From assembly GCF_003944835.1 (NCBI RefSeq), contig NZ_RWIV01000001.1, positions 1,279,501 through 1,343,500 on the forward strand: a stretch of DNA of 64,000 nucleotides, written 5' to 3'. A program made the translations under genes and the position numbers. The notes under the pieces were generated by a model, which did not search any database, was not told the origin of the DNA, and was given only the letters and a program-made list of their open reading frames with translations. Below, in pieces: positions 19,214 through 28,775 of the stretch (position 1 is its first letter; every line of letters begins with the position of its first letter). The stretch is from Bacillus sp. HMF5848. Lineage in GTDB: Bacteria > Bacillota > Bacilli > Bacillales > HMF5848.

Positions 19214-22200
19214 CTAGTTTGTTTGAGCTCGTTTTTTATCAATTTTTTTATCAAAGCTCTCATACAGAACGGGTATAAACAACAGCGTTATACACGTTGA
19301 TGTGAGTAATCCAGAGATAATTACAATCGCCATTGGCTGTTGTACTTCTGTCCCTTCTCCGAGTCCGAGCGAAAGGGGTAGCAAGCCAAGAATGGTAGTA
19401 AAAGCAGTCATAAGTATCGGCCTTAACCTAGTAGGACATGCCTCAAGTATAGCTTCACGTGTTGAATGCCCCGCTACTTTTAACTGATTAATATAGTCGA
19501 CTAAGACAATAGCGTTATTAACAACAATACCCGTTAAGATGAGAAGACCTATGAGTGAGCCAACACCGATAGGTTGATTTGTTATGAGTAAGCCTATGAG
19601 TATTCCTATCAATGTGAGAGGAACTGAGAACATGATAATAAAGGGATAGAAGAATGATTCAAACTGTCCAGCCATCACCATATATACGAGTACAACAGCT
19701 AAAAGAAGAGCTAATGTAAGCTTGAAAAATGCATCATTCATCTGTTCATCTTGTCCGCCAAATGTAATCTTGTATCTACTATCTGGCAACGTAATGTGCT
19801 GACGAAGGAGACTCTCAATCTCATCATTCACACTTCCAATGTCTCTCCCAAATACATCAGCCGTTAAGGATATTTCTCGCATACGATTTGTACGAATGAT
19901 TCTTGTTGGTCCATTATCTCTAGTAAAAGATGCAATTGCCTTTAATGGAACAAAATCATTCATCTGTGTTTTAATTAACATATTCTCCAACTCATCCTGT
20001 GATTTAATTCCGTTCTCCTCGAACACTAAGCGTATTGGTAACTCTTCACCATTTTTAGTAAATTGACTTGCTACAATTCCTTGTGTGGCATCGGAAATGG
20101 TTTTCGCTAGCTGCATACTTCCAATACCTAATGAGTAAGCAACGTCCTTAAATACAGCGACAGATAAAAGTGGATTCCCGGTAGAAAAGTTACTATCTAA
20201 TTCACGTACACCCTCAACTGTTACGATTAATGCTCGTACATCCTCAGCAAGCTTCTGCAATGTTTGAAGGTTAGGACCTGTTATTTTTAAAGAAACAGGA
20301 TCAGCGGCAAAACCAGTGTCACTAGCGGAAACTTTAGCTTCTATGATAGAAGGAATGTCCTTTAGCAACTGTCGCATTGTATCTGCTATTTCTACATCAC
20401 TTCGGTCTCGTTTACTTGGTGCTGTAAGCATAATCGTGTAGTTAAGTTTATTAGACTGTGAGCGTGCGCCAACTGTGAAGGGGTCATTCCCGCCTATTGT
20501 TGTATATAGTATATCTATATCATCTACAGTAGCTAATTTCTTAACAATTGTTTCTGAGGTAGAAAGACTTTGGTCAATTGAGTGACCAGGAGGCAAGGTT
20601 GCCTCAATAGAAATCATACTCTGGTCTTGTGCAGGTAAAAATTCCGTTCCTAAAAAGGGCACGATAACGAAGGATAAAATAAAAAGTAAAGTAATACTAA
20701 AAATTGTTACTCTACGATTGTTTAATGCTTTTTCAAGCACAGCTTTATATTTGTTTTTTAACAGTTCTTGATGTTTACTCTTTGCGTTTTGTGTATCTTT
20801 TAATTTTAAAAATAATGAAGCAAACAACGGTACAATTATTAACGCAGTAAACAAGGAAGCTAACAATGAAAATGCAATAACTTGGGCAAGAGGTTTAAAT
20901 AGCTGTGCTGCCAAACCATTGACGAAGACAAATGGTAAAAATACAATGATTGTCGTTAATGTTGACGCTATAATCGCTGTTCCAATTTCTGAGGATCCCA
21001 TGATGGCTGCTTTTTTCATAGGATAATTTAATTGACGATATCGATATATATTTTCTAAGATAACTATCGCATTATCGACCATCATGCCGACACCAAGAGC
21101 TAGTCCACCTAACGTTAGTACGTTCAAGGTTTGCTTGGAAAAAAATAAAAATACAAACGTTGTAACAATTGACAAAGGAATTGCTAAAAATATAATCACT
21201 GTACTGCGAAAATGCTTTAAAAAAACAAACAAAATTACTGCAGCAAGTCCACTTCCAGTTAAAATATTTGAAAGAACAGCACGTAAAGATTGATTAATAA
21301 ATTTACTTTGTTCAAATACTGCGGTTACTTTATATTCACTAGGTAATGTTTTTTGAATTTTTTCTAATGTTTTTTGCACTTGTTTAGTGACCTCAACAGT
21401 GTTAGCGCCTGACTGCTTATACACTGTTATTCCAACAGCAGGTTTATTATTTAATAGAGAAATTTGATTAATTGGTGCATATCCTTCTTCAATTTGAGCC
21501 AAATCTTTTAGTTTTACAAGACCTTGATTAGTAGGGATTTGTATATCCATAACATCGTAGACCGAAGTAAACTGACCTGTGACTCGGATTGGTATCGTCT
21601 CATGTGAACTGCGCAGCTGTCCGCTAGGTATATTTAAATTTTCGGACGCAATAATTTGTTGAATAGTTTCTAGCGTCACACCATGATGAAGCAGCTTTGT
21701 TTGATTAAGGTTTACTTTGATTTCCTTCTCGCGGCCACCCTCCACATAGACAGCTGCTATGCCTTTTACTGACTGTAAACGTGTTTTGATTTCATCATTG
21801 GCAATTAACTTCGCAGTGTTCATGTCATTTGTATCGGTCGTAACAGCAAGCTGTATAATTGGAAAATCACTTGGATTAAACCTCATCACTCTAGGGAGCG
21901 CCATTGTGTTTGGTAAATATTCACGAGCCATATCGATTTTTTCGCGAATTTGTAACGTAGCTACATCCATGTTCGTGCCCCAAACAAAGGAGACAATTAT
22001 TAAAGCAGTTCCAGTTTGTGATATGGACGAAATCGATTCAACGTTTGGAATCGTGCCAATCATATTTTCCAATGGATCCGATATAAGCGCCTCTATCTCT
22101 TCAGGACCAGCACCTTCGTAATTCGTTGTGATAACAGCAACAGGAAACGTCATGTCGGGAAACAAATCTACGGCAATATTTTTAACACTCACCATACCAA

Positions 22201-22273
22201 TAATCAGCATAAAAATAATAACCATCGTCATCGCGACCGGGCGCATAACTGCTAATTTTGCTAAATGACTCAT
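19214..22273 (-). CDS. RND efflux transporter permease (AcrB/SwrC type)
   Basis: 1019-residue RND pump. The two-fold repeat typical of the family is evident: a single N-terminal helix (MTMVIIFMLIIGMVSV), a large extracytoplasmic domain, a helix bundle containing GGLALGVGMMVDNAIVILENI, a second helix near VTIFSITLLFILSF, a second extracytoplasmic domain, and a final bundle with LTGIVVNNAIVLVDYIN. The conserved Asp in the first bundle fits a proton-relay role. The ATG at 22273 follows AAGTGAG. It is downstream of its adaptor gene. Likely substrates are lipophilic drugs, surfactants or bile-type compounds, as for B. subtilis SwrC; none can be read from sequence. Confidence 0.9.
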   Translation of the reverse strand: MSHLAKLAVMRPVAMTMVIIFMLIIGMVSVKNIAVDLFPDMTFPVAVITTNYEGAGPEEIEALISDPLENMIGTIPNVESISSISQTGTALIIVSFVWGTNMDVATLQIREKIDMAREYLPNTMALPRVMRFNPSDFPIIQLAVTTDTNDMNTAKLIANDEIKTRLQSVKGIAAVYVEGGREKEIKVNLNQTKLLHHGVTLETIQQIIASENLNIPSGQLRSSHETIPIRVTGQFTSVYDVMDIQIPTNQGLVKLKDLAQIEEGYAPINQISLLNNKPAVGITVYKQSGANTVEVTKQVQKTLEKIQKTLPSEYKVTAVFEQSKFINQSLRAVLSNILTGSGLAAVILFVFLKHFRSTVIIFLAIPLSIVTTFVFLFFSKQTLNVLTLGGLALGVGMMVDNAIVILENIYRYRQLNYPMKKAAIMGSSEIGTAIIASTLTTIIVFLPFVFVNGLAAQLFKPLAQVIAFSLLASLFTALIIVPLFASLFLKLKDTQNAKSKHQELLKNKYKAVLEKALNNRRVTIFSITLLFILSFVIVPFLGTEFLPAQDQSMISIEATLPPGHSIDQSLSTSETIVKKLATVDDIDILYTTIGGNDPFTVGARSQSNKLNYTIMLTAPSKRDRSDVEIADTMRQLLKDIPSIIEAKVSASDTGFAADPVSLKITGPNLQTLQKLAEDVRALIVTVEGVRELDSNFSTGNPLLSVAVFKDVAYSLGIGSMQLAKTISDATQGIVASQFTKNGEELPIRLVFEENGIKSQDELENMLIKTQMNDFVPLKAIASFTRDNGPTRIIRTNRMREISLTADVFGRDIGSVNDEIESLLRQHITLPDSRYKITFGGQDEQMNDAFFKLTLALLLAVVLVYMVMAGQFESFFYPFIIMFSVPLTLIGILIGLLITNQPIGVGSLIGLLILTGIVVNNAIVLVDYINQLKVAGHSTREAILEACPTRLRPILMTAFTTILGLLPLSLGLGEGTEVQQPMAIVIISGLLTSTCITLLFIPVLYESFDKKIDKKRAQTN

Positions 22274-22309
22274 ATGAAAACTCACTTTCTGATCTGATAA
22301 GCTATAATT

Positions 22310-23491
22310 TTATTGAATATCAATCGTAATTCCATCGCGCAGACGTTCTTTTCCGTTCACGATGATATGTTGTCCTTCTTGAAGGCCTGCTAATATTTGA
22401 ACATGCTCGCCTTCTCGTATACCAACTGTTATCTTTTTTTTCTTTGCTATACCATTATGAGCAATATAAACGTAAGGCTGACCAGTATTATATAAAATGG
22501 CGTCGATTGGTATAACTAACGCATCTTGAACCTCACTTGTTATAATCGATACAAAACCTTTACTTCCACTCTTGATTTCTTCATTATCATTGCCAAGTGA
22601 CATTTCAATTGGAAACATTTTTGATTGTGGATCGATTAATTGTGAAACCTTTTTGACTTTTGTTTCGTATGTACTAGTAAGACCGTTAAAAGTAACTGAT
22701 GCCTCTTGCCCTGTAGAAAGCTCTGATACTTGATAATCATTTACGTATCCGATTACTGTCATGGGAGTAAGGCGTGCTAATGTTGCAATAGGTGTCGTTG
22801 GTGTAGCGATGCTGTCATTTTTAACTGATATATTTAAAATTTTTCCATCGCTTGGAGCAACAAGCTTTGTTTGACGAAGTGCTGTTTCAATTTCAGATAA
22901 AGCTGCTTTTGCTTCAACAACCTGTTGCTGAAGAAGCTGAATATGTTCAGTAGCCATAGTTAGCTGAGTATTCAATTGTTGAAGCTCCGATTGCTTTGAC
23001 ATGATTTGTACAAGCTTATTTATAGCTGCTATCGGTTTCCATGAATGCATAGTTAGGTTCTCAAACTGCTCTGCTGAGTATGTGAGCTCTGCATGAAGAC
23101 TTTGTATACGTGAATTAAATGTTATATCAGAGTCAGTTTTGGCTTGCTCTAGCCTGTTATACAACTGTTGTACAGTGTTGTTCAATGAATCGTATCCTTG
23201 TTGTAGTTCATCATTAGCGAGTTCAATTAATAGCTGTCCTTTTGTTACAGTATCACCTGTTTTTACATGTACATGTTTAACAATCGTAGGTTGGGGAACA
23301 ACAATAGGGATTTGCTGTGAAGGTGTTGCTACAACTGGAAGAGTAATGCTTTCTTTAACCGTTTTATGTATTGCTTTAATGGTAGTGACAGGGATGCTTG
23401 CACGCTGAGACTCGTTATTTATGGTAATTTCTCGAACAGAGCAACTGGTACCTAAAAGTAATACACAGATTAATACAATGTATTTTTGCAT
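22310..23491 (-). CDS. RND efflux adaptor lipoprotein (HlyD / membrane fusion family)
   Basis: 393 residues. A signal peptide ending L-G-T-S-C makes it a lipoprotein (Cys ~17). Then come a biotinyl-lipoyl half (VKTGDTVTKGQLLIELA), a long coiled-coil hairpin (about residues 100-210, Gln/Leu rich), the second lipoyl half (APSDGKILNISVKND) and beta-barrel regions. The ATG at 23491 follows GAGGTGG. First gene of a two-gene operon with the RND permease. No outer-membrane channel exists in a Gram-positive cell, so it presumably gates or couples substrate at the outer face. Confidence 0.88.
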   Translation of the reverse strand: MQKYIVLICVLLLGTSCSVREITINNESQRASIPVTTIKAIHKTVKESITLPVVATPSQQIPIVVPQPTIVKHVHVKTGDTVTKGQLLIELANDELQQGYDSLNNTVQQLYNRLEQAKTDSDITFNSRIQSLHAELTYSAEQFENLTMHSWKPIAAINKLVQIMSKQSELQQLNTQLTMATEHIQLLQQQVVEAKAALSEIETALRQTKLVAPSDGKILNISVKNDSIATPTTPIATLARLTPMTVIGYVNDYQVSELSTGQEASVTFNGLTSTYETKVKKVSQLIDPQSKMFPIEMSLGNDNEEIKSGSKGFVSIITSEVQDALVIPIDAILYNTGQPYVYIAHNGIAKKKKITVGIREGEHVQILAGLQEGQHIIVNGKERLRDGITIDIQ

Positions 23492-23793
23492 ATACACCAC
23501 CTCAATACGTAGCGTACACATTTTTTACCAAAATGATGTATGAAGGAATGTAAAAAATAGAAATAAATGCTGAGGGGTCAAGTTTTGCAAATATTGTCGT
23601 ACAGTTTTTGTATAACTTATTATAGTTTTTTCGAAAAACATATATCTTTCTTAAAAGGATTATTGTATAATAATCAATATATATTACTTAATTAAATTAA
23701 TTTCAATTTAATATTGTTTATGAATTACTTATATATAGAAAAAACAAGGGATGAATAGAAATTAATTCTCAAATAGGGGAGTGGATTGAAAAT

Positions 23794-24192
23794 ATGGTTA
23801 CATTGTATACGTCACCTAGCTGCACATCATGTCGAAAAGCAAAGGCTTGGTTAGATGAACATGAAATTGAGTATGTGGAGCGTAATATTTTCCAAGAGCC
23901 TTTGTCTATAGATGAGATTAAGGAAATCTTGCGAATGACTGAAGATGGTACTGATGAAATTATCTCAACACGTTCAAAAATATTCCAAAAGCTCAATGTT
24001 AATCTAGAAACGATGCCACTAAATGACTTGTACACATTAATACAAGATCATCCAGGTCTTTTACGTCGACCAATTATTATAGATGCTAAACGTCTACAAG
24101 TTGGATATAACGAAGATGAAATTCGTCGCTTTTTACCAAGACGAGTACGTACATTCCAACTTCGTGAAGCTCAAAGACTTGTAAATGAATAA
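23794..24192 (+). CDS. spx: Spx, redox-sensing transcriptional regulator
   Basis: 132-residue ArsC-fold regulator that binds the RNA polymerase alpha C-terminal domain and controls thiol-stress genes. The CxxC redox switch is Cys10-Cys13 ([10 protein letters not shown]), Gly52 needed for the alpha contact is present, and the [17 protein letters not shown] block is nearly identical to B. subtilis Spx. Its degradation by ClpXP needs the adaptor YjbH, encoded at 42 kb in this window. The yjbC gene normally in front of it has been displaced. Confidence 0.97.
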   Translation: MVTLYTSPSCTSCRKAKAWLDEHEIEYVERNIFQEPLSIDEIKEILRMTEDGTDEIISTRSKIFQKLNVNLETMPLNDLYTLIQDHPGLLRRPIIIDAKRLQVGYNEDEIRRFLPRRVRTFQLREAQRLVNE

Positions 24193-24201
24193 ATTATTAA
24201 C

Positions 24202-24234
24202 GAGCTCCTGTGCTGTTTGCAGGAGCTTTTTTTT
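24202..24234 (+). terminator. terminator of spx
   Basis: AGCTCCTG / CAGGAGCT stem with a 9-nt loop followed by a run of T residues. Confidence 0.92.
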
Positions 24235-24429
24235 GCAAATAGGAAAGCATAGATGCAACTACACCTCTGTCTTCGCCTTAAAGCTAACCAATCAGTGAGT
24301 TTTCTTTATGTCATTTAAGAAAAAGGCTAGTGGTTTTTTAATTATAGTAATAAGTATGTAGAACATATGAATATGCTGTTTAAAAAGACCCTTTCTATTC
24401 GACGGCGTATAGAAAAGCATGGTGCATGT

Positions 24430-24600
24430 GATGAATGTCTAACACCAGGCGCCAATGCTCAAGCGAAAAATATAAATTAATTTTTCATCTGATGGGTAAA
24501 ACAAAAATCAAAGTCTCCTTAGGCACAAGCCAAATCGTCTCTGGAGGTTGGAACTTCCAGCATAGTGTACACAACGTAACAGTACGCTACCGTCAAGTGG
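24430..24600. repeat. dispersed intergenic element copy
   Basis: Contains AATGTCTAACACCAGGCGCC, then AAAAATATAAATTAATTTTTC, then CACAAGCCAAATCGTCTCTG and a GGTTGGAACTTCC hairpin-like part. These blocks occur in the same order in the copy at 59.5-59.7 kb. Bases 24240-24430 around it show no gene. A 65-codon open frame over the element is not credible as a gene. Confidence 0.65.
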
Positions 24601-24633
24601 TGATTTGTTGCAACTGCCTACTTCAAGCATAAA

Positions 24634-24664
24634 GAAAAACACCTGACTAACTCGTTCAGGTGTT
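24634..24664 (-). terminator. terminator of yjbE
   Basis: Minus strand: AACACCTGA pairs with TCAGGTGTT followed by T residues. Confidence 0.85.
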
Positions 24665-24685
24665 TGATCAATAATCAAAGTTCAC

Positions 24686-25351
24686 TTATGCTTGTGATTT
24701 AACTCGATTTGTTATGTACCCGAGGAGTACGGTTGCCACTGCAGCTACTGTTGGAATGAGTAGCAGTAACGATTCATGAGTATCAAAGACAAAGGATAGT
24801 TGCTGTTCACCGGTAATCATGCGGCCAGCTGAAACTGCTAAGATGGCACTTCCAATGTATATAATAATAGGGTAGCGATCCATAGCATATAAAATAAACT
24901 TGCTGCCCCATATTATGATTGGAATTGAAATTAATAAACCAGCGACAACGAGGGCAGTATTTCCATCAGCGGCTCCCGCAATAGCTAGTACATTATCTAG
25001 TCCCATCAATATATCAGCGGCTACAATTGTACCGATAGCACCAAGCACAGTGTTATTTGCTGAAACTCTTTCCGATTCATCGTTATCTTCTACTAGTAGT
25101 TTGAAGGCAATATACAATAATAGTACGCCTCCAATTAAGTGAAGATAAGGAATTGTTAATAAGTAAACAGCGACAACAGTTAATGATACTCTAACAATAA
25201 TAGCTAGGGCTGTACCAGCAACTATCACAATATTCCTTTTGTTTTCAGGTAAATTTCGACTTGCTAAAGCAATCATAATAGCATTATCGCCGCCTAGAAG
25301 TATATCAATTCCAATGATGAGTAGAATCGATAGTAAGGTTTCTATTTCCAA
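24686..25351 (-). CDS. yjbE: YjbE, TerC-family membrane protein
   Basis: 221-residue integral membrane protein with about seven helices. The TerC signature is clear: IDILLGGDNAIMIALASRNLP near the N-terminus and ADILMGLDNVLAIAGAA in the second half, each with the conserved Asp/Asn that are thought to bind metal. Family members in B. subtilis (MeeF, MeeY) export manganese. The TTG at 25351 is preferred because GGTGGGGG is 7 nt upstream. Located next to mecA as in B. subtilis. I saw no yybP-ykoY riboswitch in front of it. Confidence 0.85.
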   Translation of the reverse strand: MEIETLLSILLIIGIDILLGGDNAIMIALASRNLPENKRNIVIVAGTALAIIVRVSLTVVAVYLLTIPYLHLIGGVLLLYIAFKLLVEDNDESERVSANNTVLGAIGTIVAADILMGLDNVLAIAGAADGNTALVVAGLLISIPIIIWGSKFILYAMDRYPIIIYIGSAILAVSAGRMITGEQQLSFVFDTHESLLLLIPTVAAVATVLLGYITNRVKSQA

Positions 25352-25508
25352 TTTTAAACCCCCACCTGTCTTGTCCACTTTTTAACAATATACAATTAAA
25401 AGTTCCATCATATGACTAATAAATAGGTATTCGTTCGTTTTTTTATAAAAAAAGTTTATTATTTCCCTTCTTAACATATTTGTCATACAATATAAGTACA
25501 AGGTTTTA

Positions 25509-25536
25509 TGGACACAGCAAAAATTTATGATAAAAT
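25509..25536 (+). promoter_or_regulatory. probable promoter of mecA
   Basis: TGGACA, 16 bp, then an extended -10 (TGATAAAAT). It lies ~155 bp before mecA in the 340-bp divergent region with yjbE. The leader shows a GAGCTAAATGCTC mini-hairpin but no known riboswitch. Confidence 0.5.
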
Positions 25537-25691
25537 AGATTAATCAAAATGTATTTTGGTAATAGTGTAGAGACAAGGATTTATTTTCAGTAAAGCGTGA
25601 GAACAAATGTCCGTTAGTATATGCAAAGAGCTAAATGCTCGGGGGTATTAATTCCCTTCACTACACTTATTCAGAAGGGAGAGGTTCTGAC

Positions 25692-26369
25692 ATGGAAATC
25701 GAAAGAATAAATGAGAACACTGTAAAGTTCTTTATCTCGTATATGGATATCGAGGAGCGAGGATTTGACCGGGATGAGATTTGGTACAATCGTGAACGTA
25801 GTGAAGAGTTATTCTGGGAAATGATGGATGAAGTTCATCATGAAGAAGACTTTTCCGTTGAAGGACCACTATGGATTCAAGTACAAGCGCTTGATAAAGG
25901 TCTAGAAGTTCTCGTAACGAAAGCGCAGCTATCAAAAGATGGTCTTAAATATGAGCTACCTGTTATAGATGATAAATATAGAGATTTACCTGTTGATGAT
26001 AAAATAGAATCACTGTTAGATGAACAGTTTATGAAAGATGAAGACTTTGAGGGTGATGATGAAAATGGTGAACTACTTGAGTTTTTAGTTCGCTTCCAGG
26101 ATTTTGAGGATCTCATTTCACTTGCCCACCGTTTCAACTTCGAAAATATTGTTGATCGCTTGTATTCATATGAAAATAGATATTACTTGTATATTGAGTT
26201 TATAAATGCTGAAGAACAAACAGAAGATGAACTAGATACAATTATAAGTAAACTACTTGAATATAGCTATGAAAGTACGATGACAATTCATCGACTTGAA
26301 GAATACGGCGCGAAAATTATAGACGAGAATGCTTTACAAACAATTAGAGAAAATTTTCCTTTAAAATAA
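25692..26369 (+). CDS. mecA: MecA, ClpC adaptor protein
   Basis: 225 residues. The N-terminal substrate-binding domain begins MEIERINENTVKFFISY-MDIEERGF. An acidic linker (DDENGELLE) follows, then a C-terminal ClpC-binding domain (FEDLISLAHRF onward). MecA delivers ComK, ComS and other proteins to ClpCP and so gates competence. The ATG at 25692 is chosen because AGAAGGGAGAGG lies 6 nt upstream. A few residues longer than B. subtilis MecA (218), mostly in the linker. Confidence 0.95.
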   Translation: MEIERINENTVKFFISYMDIEERGFDRDEIWYNRERSEELFWEMMDEVHHEEDFSVEGPLWIQVQALDKGLEVLVTKAQLSKDGLKYELPVIDDKYRDLPVDDKIESLLDEQFMKDEDFEGDDENGELLEFLVRFQDFEDLISLAHRFNFENIVDRLYSYENRYYLYIEFINAEEQTEDELDTIISKLLEYSYESTMTIHRLEEYGAKIIDENALQTIRENFPLK

Positions 26370-26404
26370 AAGCCGATTTCATATTTGAAATCGGCTTTCT
26401 TTTG
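26369..26404 (+). terminator. terminator of mecA
   Basis: AAAGCCGATTTC / GAAATCGGCTTT stem of 12 bp directly at the mecA stop, with T-rich sequence after it. Confidence 0.9.
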
Positions 26405-26630
26405 GGCTAGAGCCGCAGGAATATCCGATGACCGGGAGACAGAGTGTCGACAGCACAACAAGTTGTTGACCAACACTTACTTGATATGAAGATTTCACAG
26501 TTAATGACTGCGAGCAATATATTGGAGAAAAAAAGTTACTCAGTTTTTATTATCATAAAATATTTATTTAAGTATCTTGTTCAATGGCTTTCATATATAC
26601 ACCAAACTATTCGGAAAGCTAGGTGGGATT

Positions 26631-28139
26631 TTGAAAAATTACATACGCCTACTGCTATTAATTGGAATTATAAGTCTCGTTTCTTATTTTACTCGCCAAT
26701 ACTGGGAAGGATGGCTATTTGGTATTATAAGTGTCATTTTCACGTTATCGGTGATCTTTATCGGGTTTGTCATTTTCTTTGAAAATCGTCATCCTACTCA
26801 AACATTAACATGGATTATCGTATTAGGAAGCTTCCCGATTGTAGGGTTTGTTTTCTATATATTATTTGGTCAAAATTATCGTAGAAAACGTTTATTTGAG
26901 AAAAAGGCTATTATTGATGAAGAAACAATTACTAAAGTTGAATCTGAACGTGATTGGAGTAATACAAAAATCAATGAGATGGGTGAGCATCAACGCCTTC
27001 TCTTTAAACTAGCTCAAAAATTGGGGAAAAGCCCAATATCATTTGCGAGTGAAACGAAAGTATTAACGAATGGGGACGAAACGTTTACCGCAATTTTTGA
27101 TGCATTAAAGAATGCTAAGCATCATATACACCTTGAGTATTATATCGTTCGTCATGATGAAGTTGGGCAAAAGTTAAAAAACATCCTTAAGGAAAAGGTT
27201 CAAGAAGGAGTAAAAGTTCGTTTTCTATATGATGCGGTAGGGAGCTGGCGGCTTTCTAAAGATTACATGGTGGAACTTCGCAACGCAGGGGTGGAAATGG
27301 TTCCGTTCCTACCTGTTAAGTTGCCATTTTTAAACAACAAAATTAATTTTCGTAATCACCGAAAAATAATTGTAGTTGATGGACAAATTGGCTTTATGGG
27401 CGGATTAAATGTTGGTGATGAATATTTAGGTAAAAATGAGTATTTTGGTTTTTGGCGTGATACTCATTTGTATATTCGTGGCGAGGCTGTTCGGTCCTTG
27501 CAACTTATATTTTTACAGGATTGGTACTATATGACCGGTCATTCGTATTTGTTGCCTAGTTATTTAACAGCTACACCAGTTGAAACAAGTGGAGGTGGAG
27601 TGCAACTTATCGCAGGAGGTCCTGATAATGAATGGGAAATTATCAAAAATCTTTTCTTCTCGATGATTGTGTCTGCTAGAAAATCTATTTGGATTGCGAC
27701 GCCGTATTTTATTCCGGATGATGATATTGCGACAGCATTGAAAGTGGCGGCCTTAAGTGGGATTGATGTACGAATCATTGTACCAGAACGTCCGGATAAA
27801 CGAATTGTGTTTTATGCATCTCGTTCATATTTCCCTCTGTTATTAGAAGCAGGTGCGAAAATATATGAGTATCAACAAGGATTTTTACATAGTAAAATCA
27901 TAATTGTTGATAATGAATTAGCATCAATAGGTACCTCCAATATGGATATGAGAAGTTTTCATCTGAATTTCGAAGTAAATGCCTTCTTATTCAAGACAGA
28001 CAGTATTGAGAAGCTTGTTAGTGATTTTCAGCAAGACTTAAATGCATCTTCACAAATACATTACTACACATTTAAAAAACGACCTATTTGGCAAAGAGTC
28101 TTTGAATCCACATCAAGACTATTGTCTCCGCTGCTATAA
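26631..28139 (+). CDS. cls: Cardiolipin synthase
   Basis: 502-residue membrane phospholipase-D-type enzyme that joins two phosphatidylglycerols into cardiolipin. Two N-terminal helices (LLLLIGIISLVSYF and IISVIFTLSVIFIGFVIFF) precede two HKD catalytic motifs: NHRKIIVVDGQIGFMGG near residue 240 and LHSKIIIVDNELASIGTSNMD near residue 420. The TTG at 26631 is selected because AGGTGGG lies 5 nt upstream and MKNYIRLLLL is a normal start; an earlier in-frame TTG at 26577 lacks a site. Closed by a long terminator. Confidence 0.93.
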   Translation: MKNYIRLLLLIGIISLVSYFTRQYWEGWLFGIISVIFTLSVIFIGFVIFFENRHPTQTLTWIIVLGSFPIVGFVFYILFGQNYRRKRLFEKKAIIDEETITKVESERDWSNTKINEMGEHQRLLFKLAQKLGKSPISFASETKVLTNGDETFTAIFDALKNAKHHIHLEYYIVRHDEVGQKLKNILKEKVQEGVKVRFLYDAVGSWRLSKDYMVELRNAGVEMVPFLPVKLPFLNNKINFRNHRKIIVVDGQIGFMGGLNVGDEYLGKNEYFGFWRDTHLYIRGEAVRSLQLIFLQDWYYMTGHSYLLPSYLTATPVETSGGGVQLIAGGPDNEWEIIKNLFFSMIVSARKSIWIATPYFIPDDDIATALKVAALSGIDVRIIVPERPDKRIVFYASRSYFPLLLEAGAKIYEYQQGFLHSKIIIVDNELASIGTSNMDMRSFHLNFEVNAFLFKTDSIEKLVSDFQQDLNASSQIHYYTFKKRPIWQRVFESTSRLLSPLL

Positions 28140-28153
28140 AAAAGTCATAAGTT

Positions 28154-28199
28154 CTGTAAGTTGGATGGTATTGGTATCATCCAACTTACAGTTTTTTTG
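28154..28199 (+). terminator. terminator of cls
   Basis: CTGTAAGTTGGATG pairs perfectly (14 bp) with CATCCAACTTACAG, then seven T residues. Confidence 0.93.
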
Positions 28200-28274
28200 T
28201 TTAAATGTGTATGAGTAAGGTTGCAAACTATGAGGCTGGACTGGATGTTTTGTACTTTCGTATAAAAGGGTGGA

Positions 28275-28640
28275 GTGATCGCGCGAATAAGGATAGTGAC
28301 CGCGCGAATAAGGGGTGTGACCGCGCGAATAGGTGGAGTGACCGCGCGAATAGGTGGAGTGACCGCGCGAATAGGTGGGGTGATCGCGCGAATATGAGTG
28401 TGACCGCGCGAAAAGGGGGTGTGGCCGCGCGAATAGGTGGGGTGATCGCGCGAATAAGGGGGTTGACCGCGCGAATAGGTGGGGTGATCGCGCGAATAGA
28501 GATGTGACCGCGCGAATAGGTGGAGTGACCGCGCGAATAGGTGGAGTGATCGCGCGAATAAGGAGTGAGGTCGCGCGAATAGAGGTGTGACCGCGCGAAT
28601 AGGAGGTGTAATCGCGCGAATAGGAAGTGAGATCGCAGAT
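28275..28640. repeat. tandem array 1: 17 units of 20-21 bp, core CGCGCGAATA
   Basis: Unit starts at 28275, 28296, 28317, 28338, 28359, 28380, 28400, 28421, 28442, 28463, 28484, 28504, 28525, 28546, 28567, 28587 and 28608, then a broken last unit. The consensus core is GTGACCGCGCGAATAGG followed by 4 variable purine-rich bases. Fourteen units are 21 bp and three are 20 bp. CGCGCG is present in every unit, and in the GTGATC variant the 8-bp palindrome TCGCGCGA appears. GC content is far above the surroundings. Open frames exist on both strands (an Arg-Ala-Asn type on plus, a Phe-Ala-Arg-Ser type on minus) only because the unit is stop-free; the 20-bp units shift the frame, so I do not call a protein. 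Confidence 0.95.
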
Positions 28641-28775
28641 TACAGTATGTCACGCAGAAAATACATACAACATAAATGGACAACAAATATATACATATTT
28701 TTCACAAATTGTATATAAAATTCCTTTTAAATGTATGATAGGATGTCATTGTCAAAAGAAAGGATGTGATATCGT

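Noticed and set aside
24435-24632. 65-codon open frame
   Set aside because: Coincides with a copy of the dispersed intergenic element; no ribosome binding site.
24686-25500. yybP-ykoY manganese riboswitch before yjbE
   Set aside because: No conserved riboswitch core could be found in the divergent region.
26444-26782. 112-codon frame starting GTG before cls
   Set aside because: Overlaps cls in another frame for half its length; composition not protein-like, although GGGAGACAGA precedes the GTG.
28205-28686. Open frames of 100 (plus) and 152 (minus) codons over array 1
   Set aside because: The 21-bp unit is stop-free in several frames; 20-bp units shift the frame so the peptide repeat changes type part-way; no ribosome binding sites.
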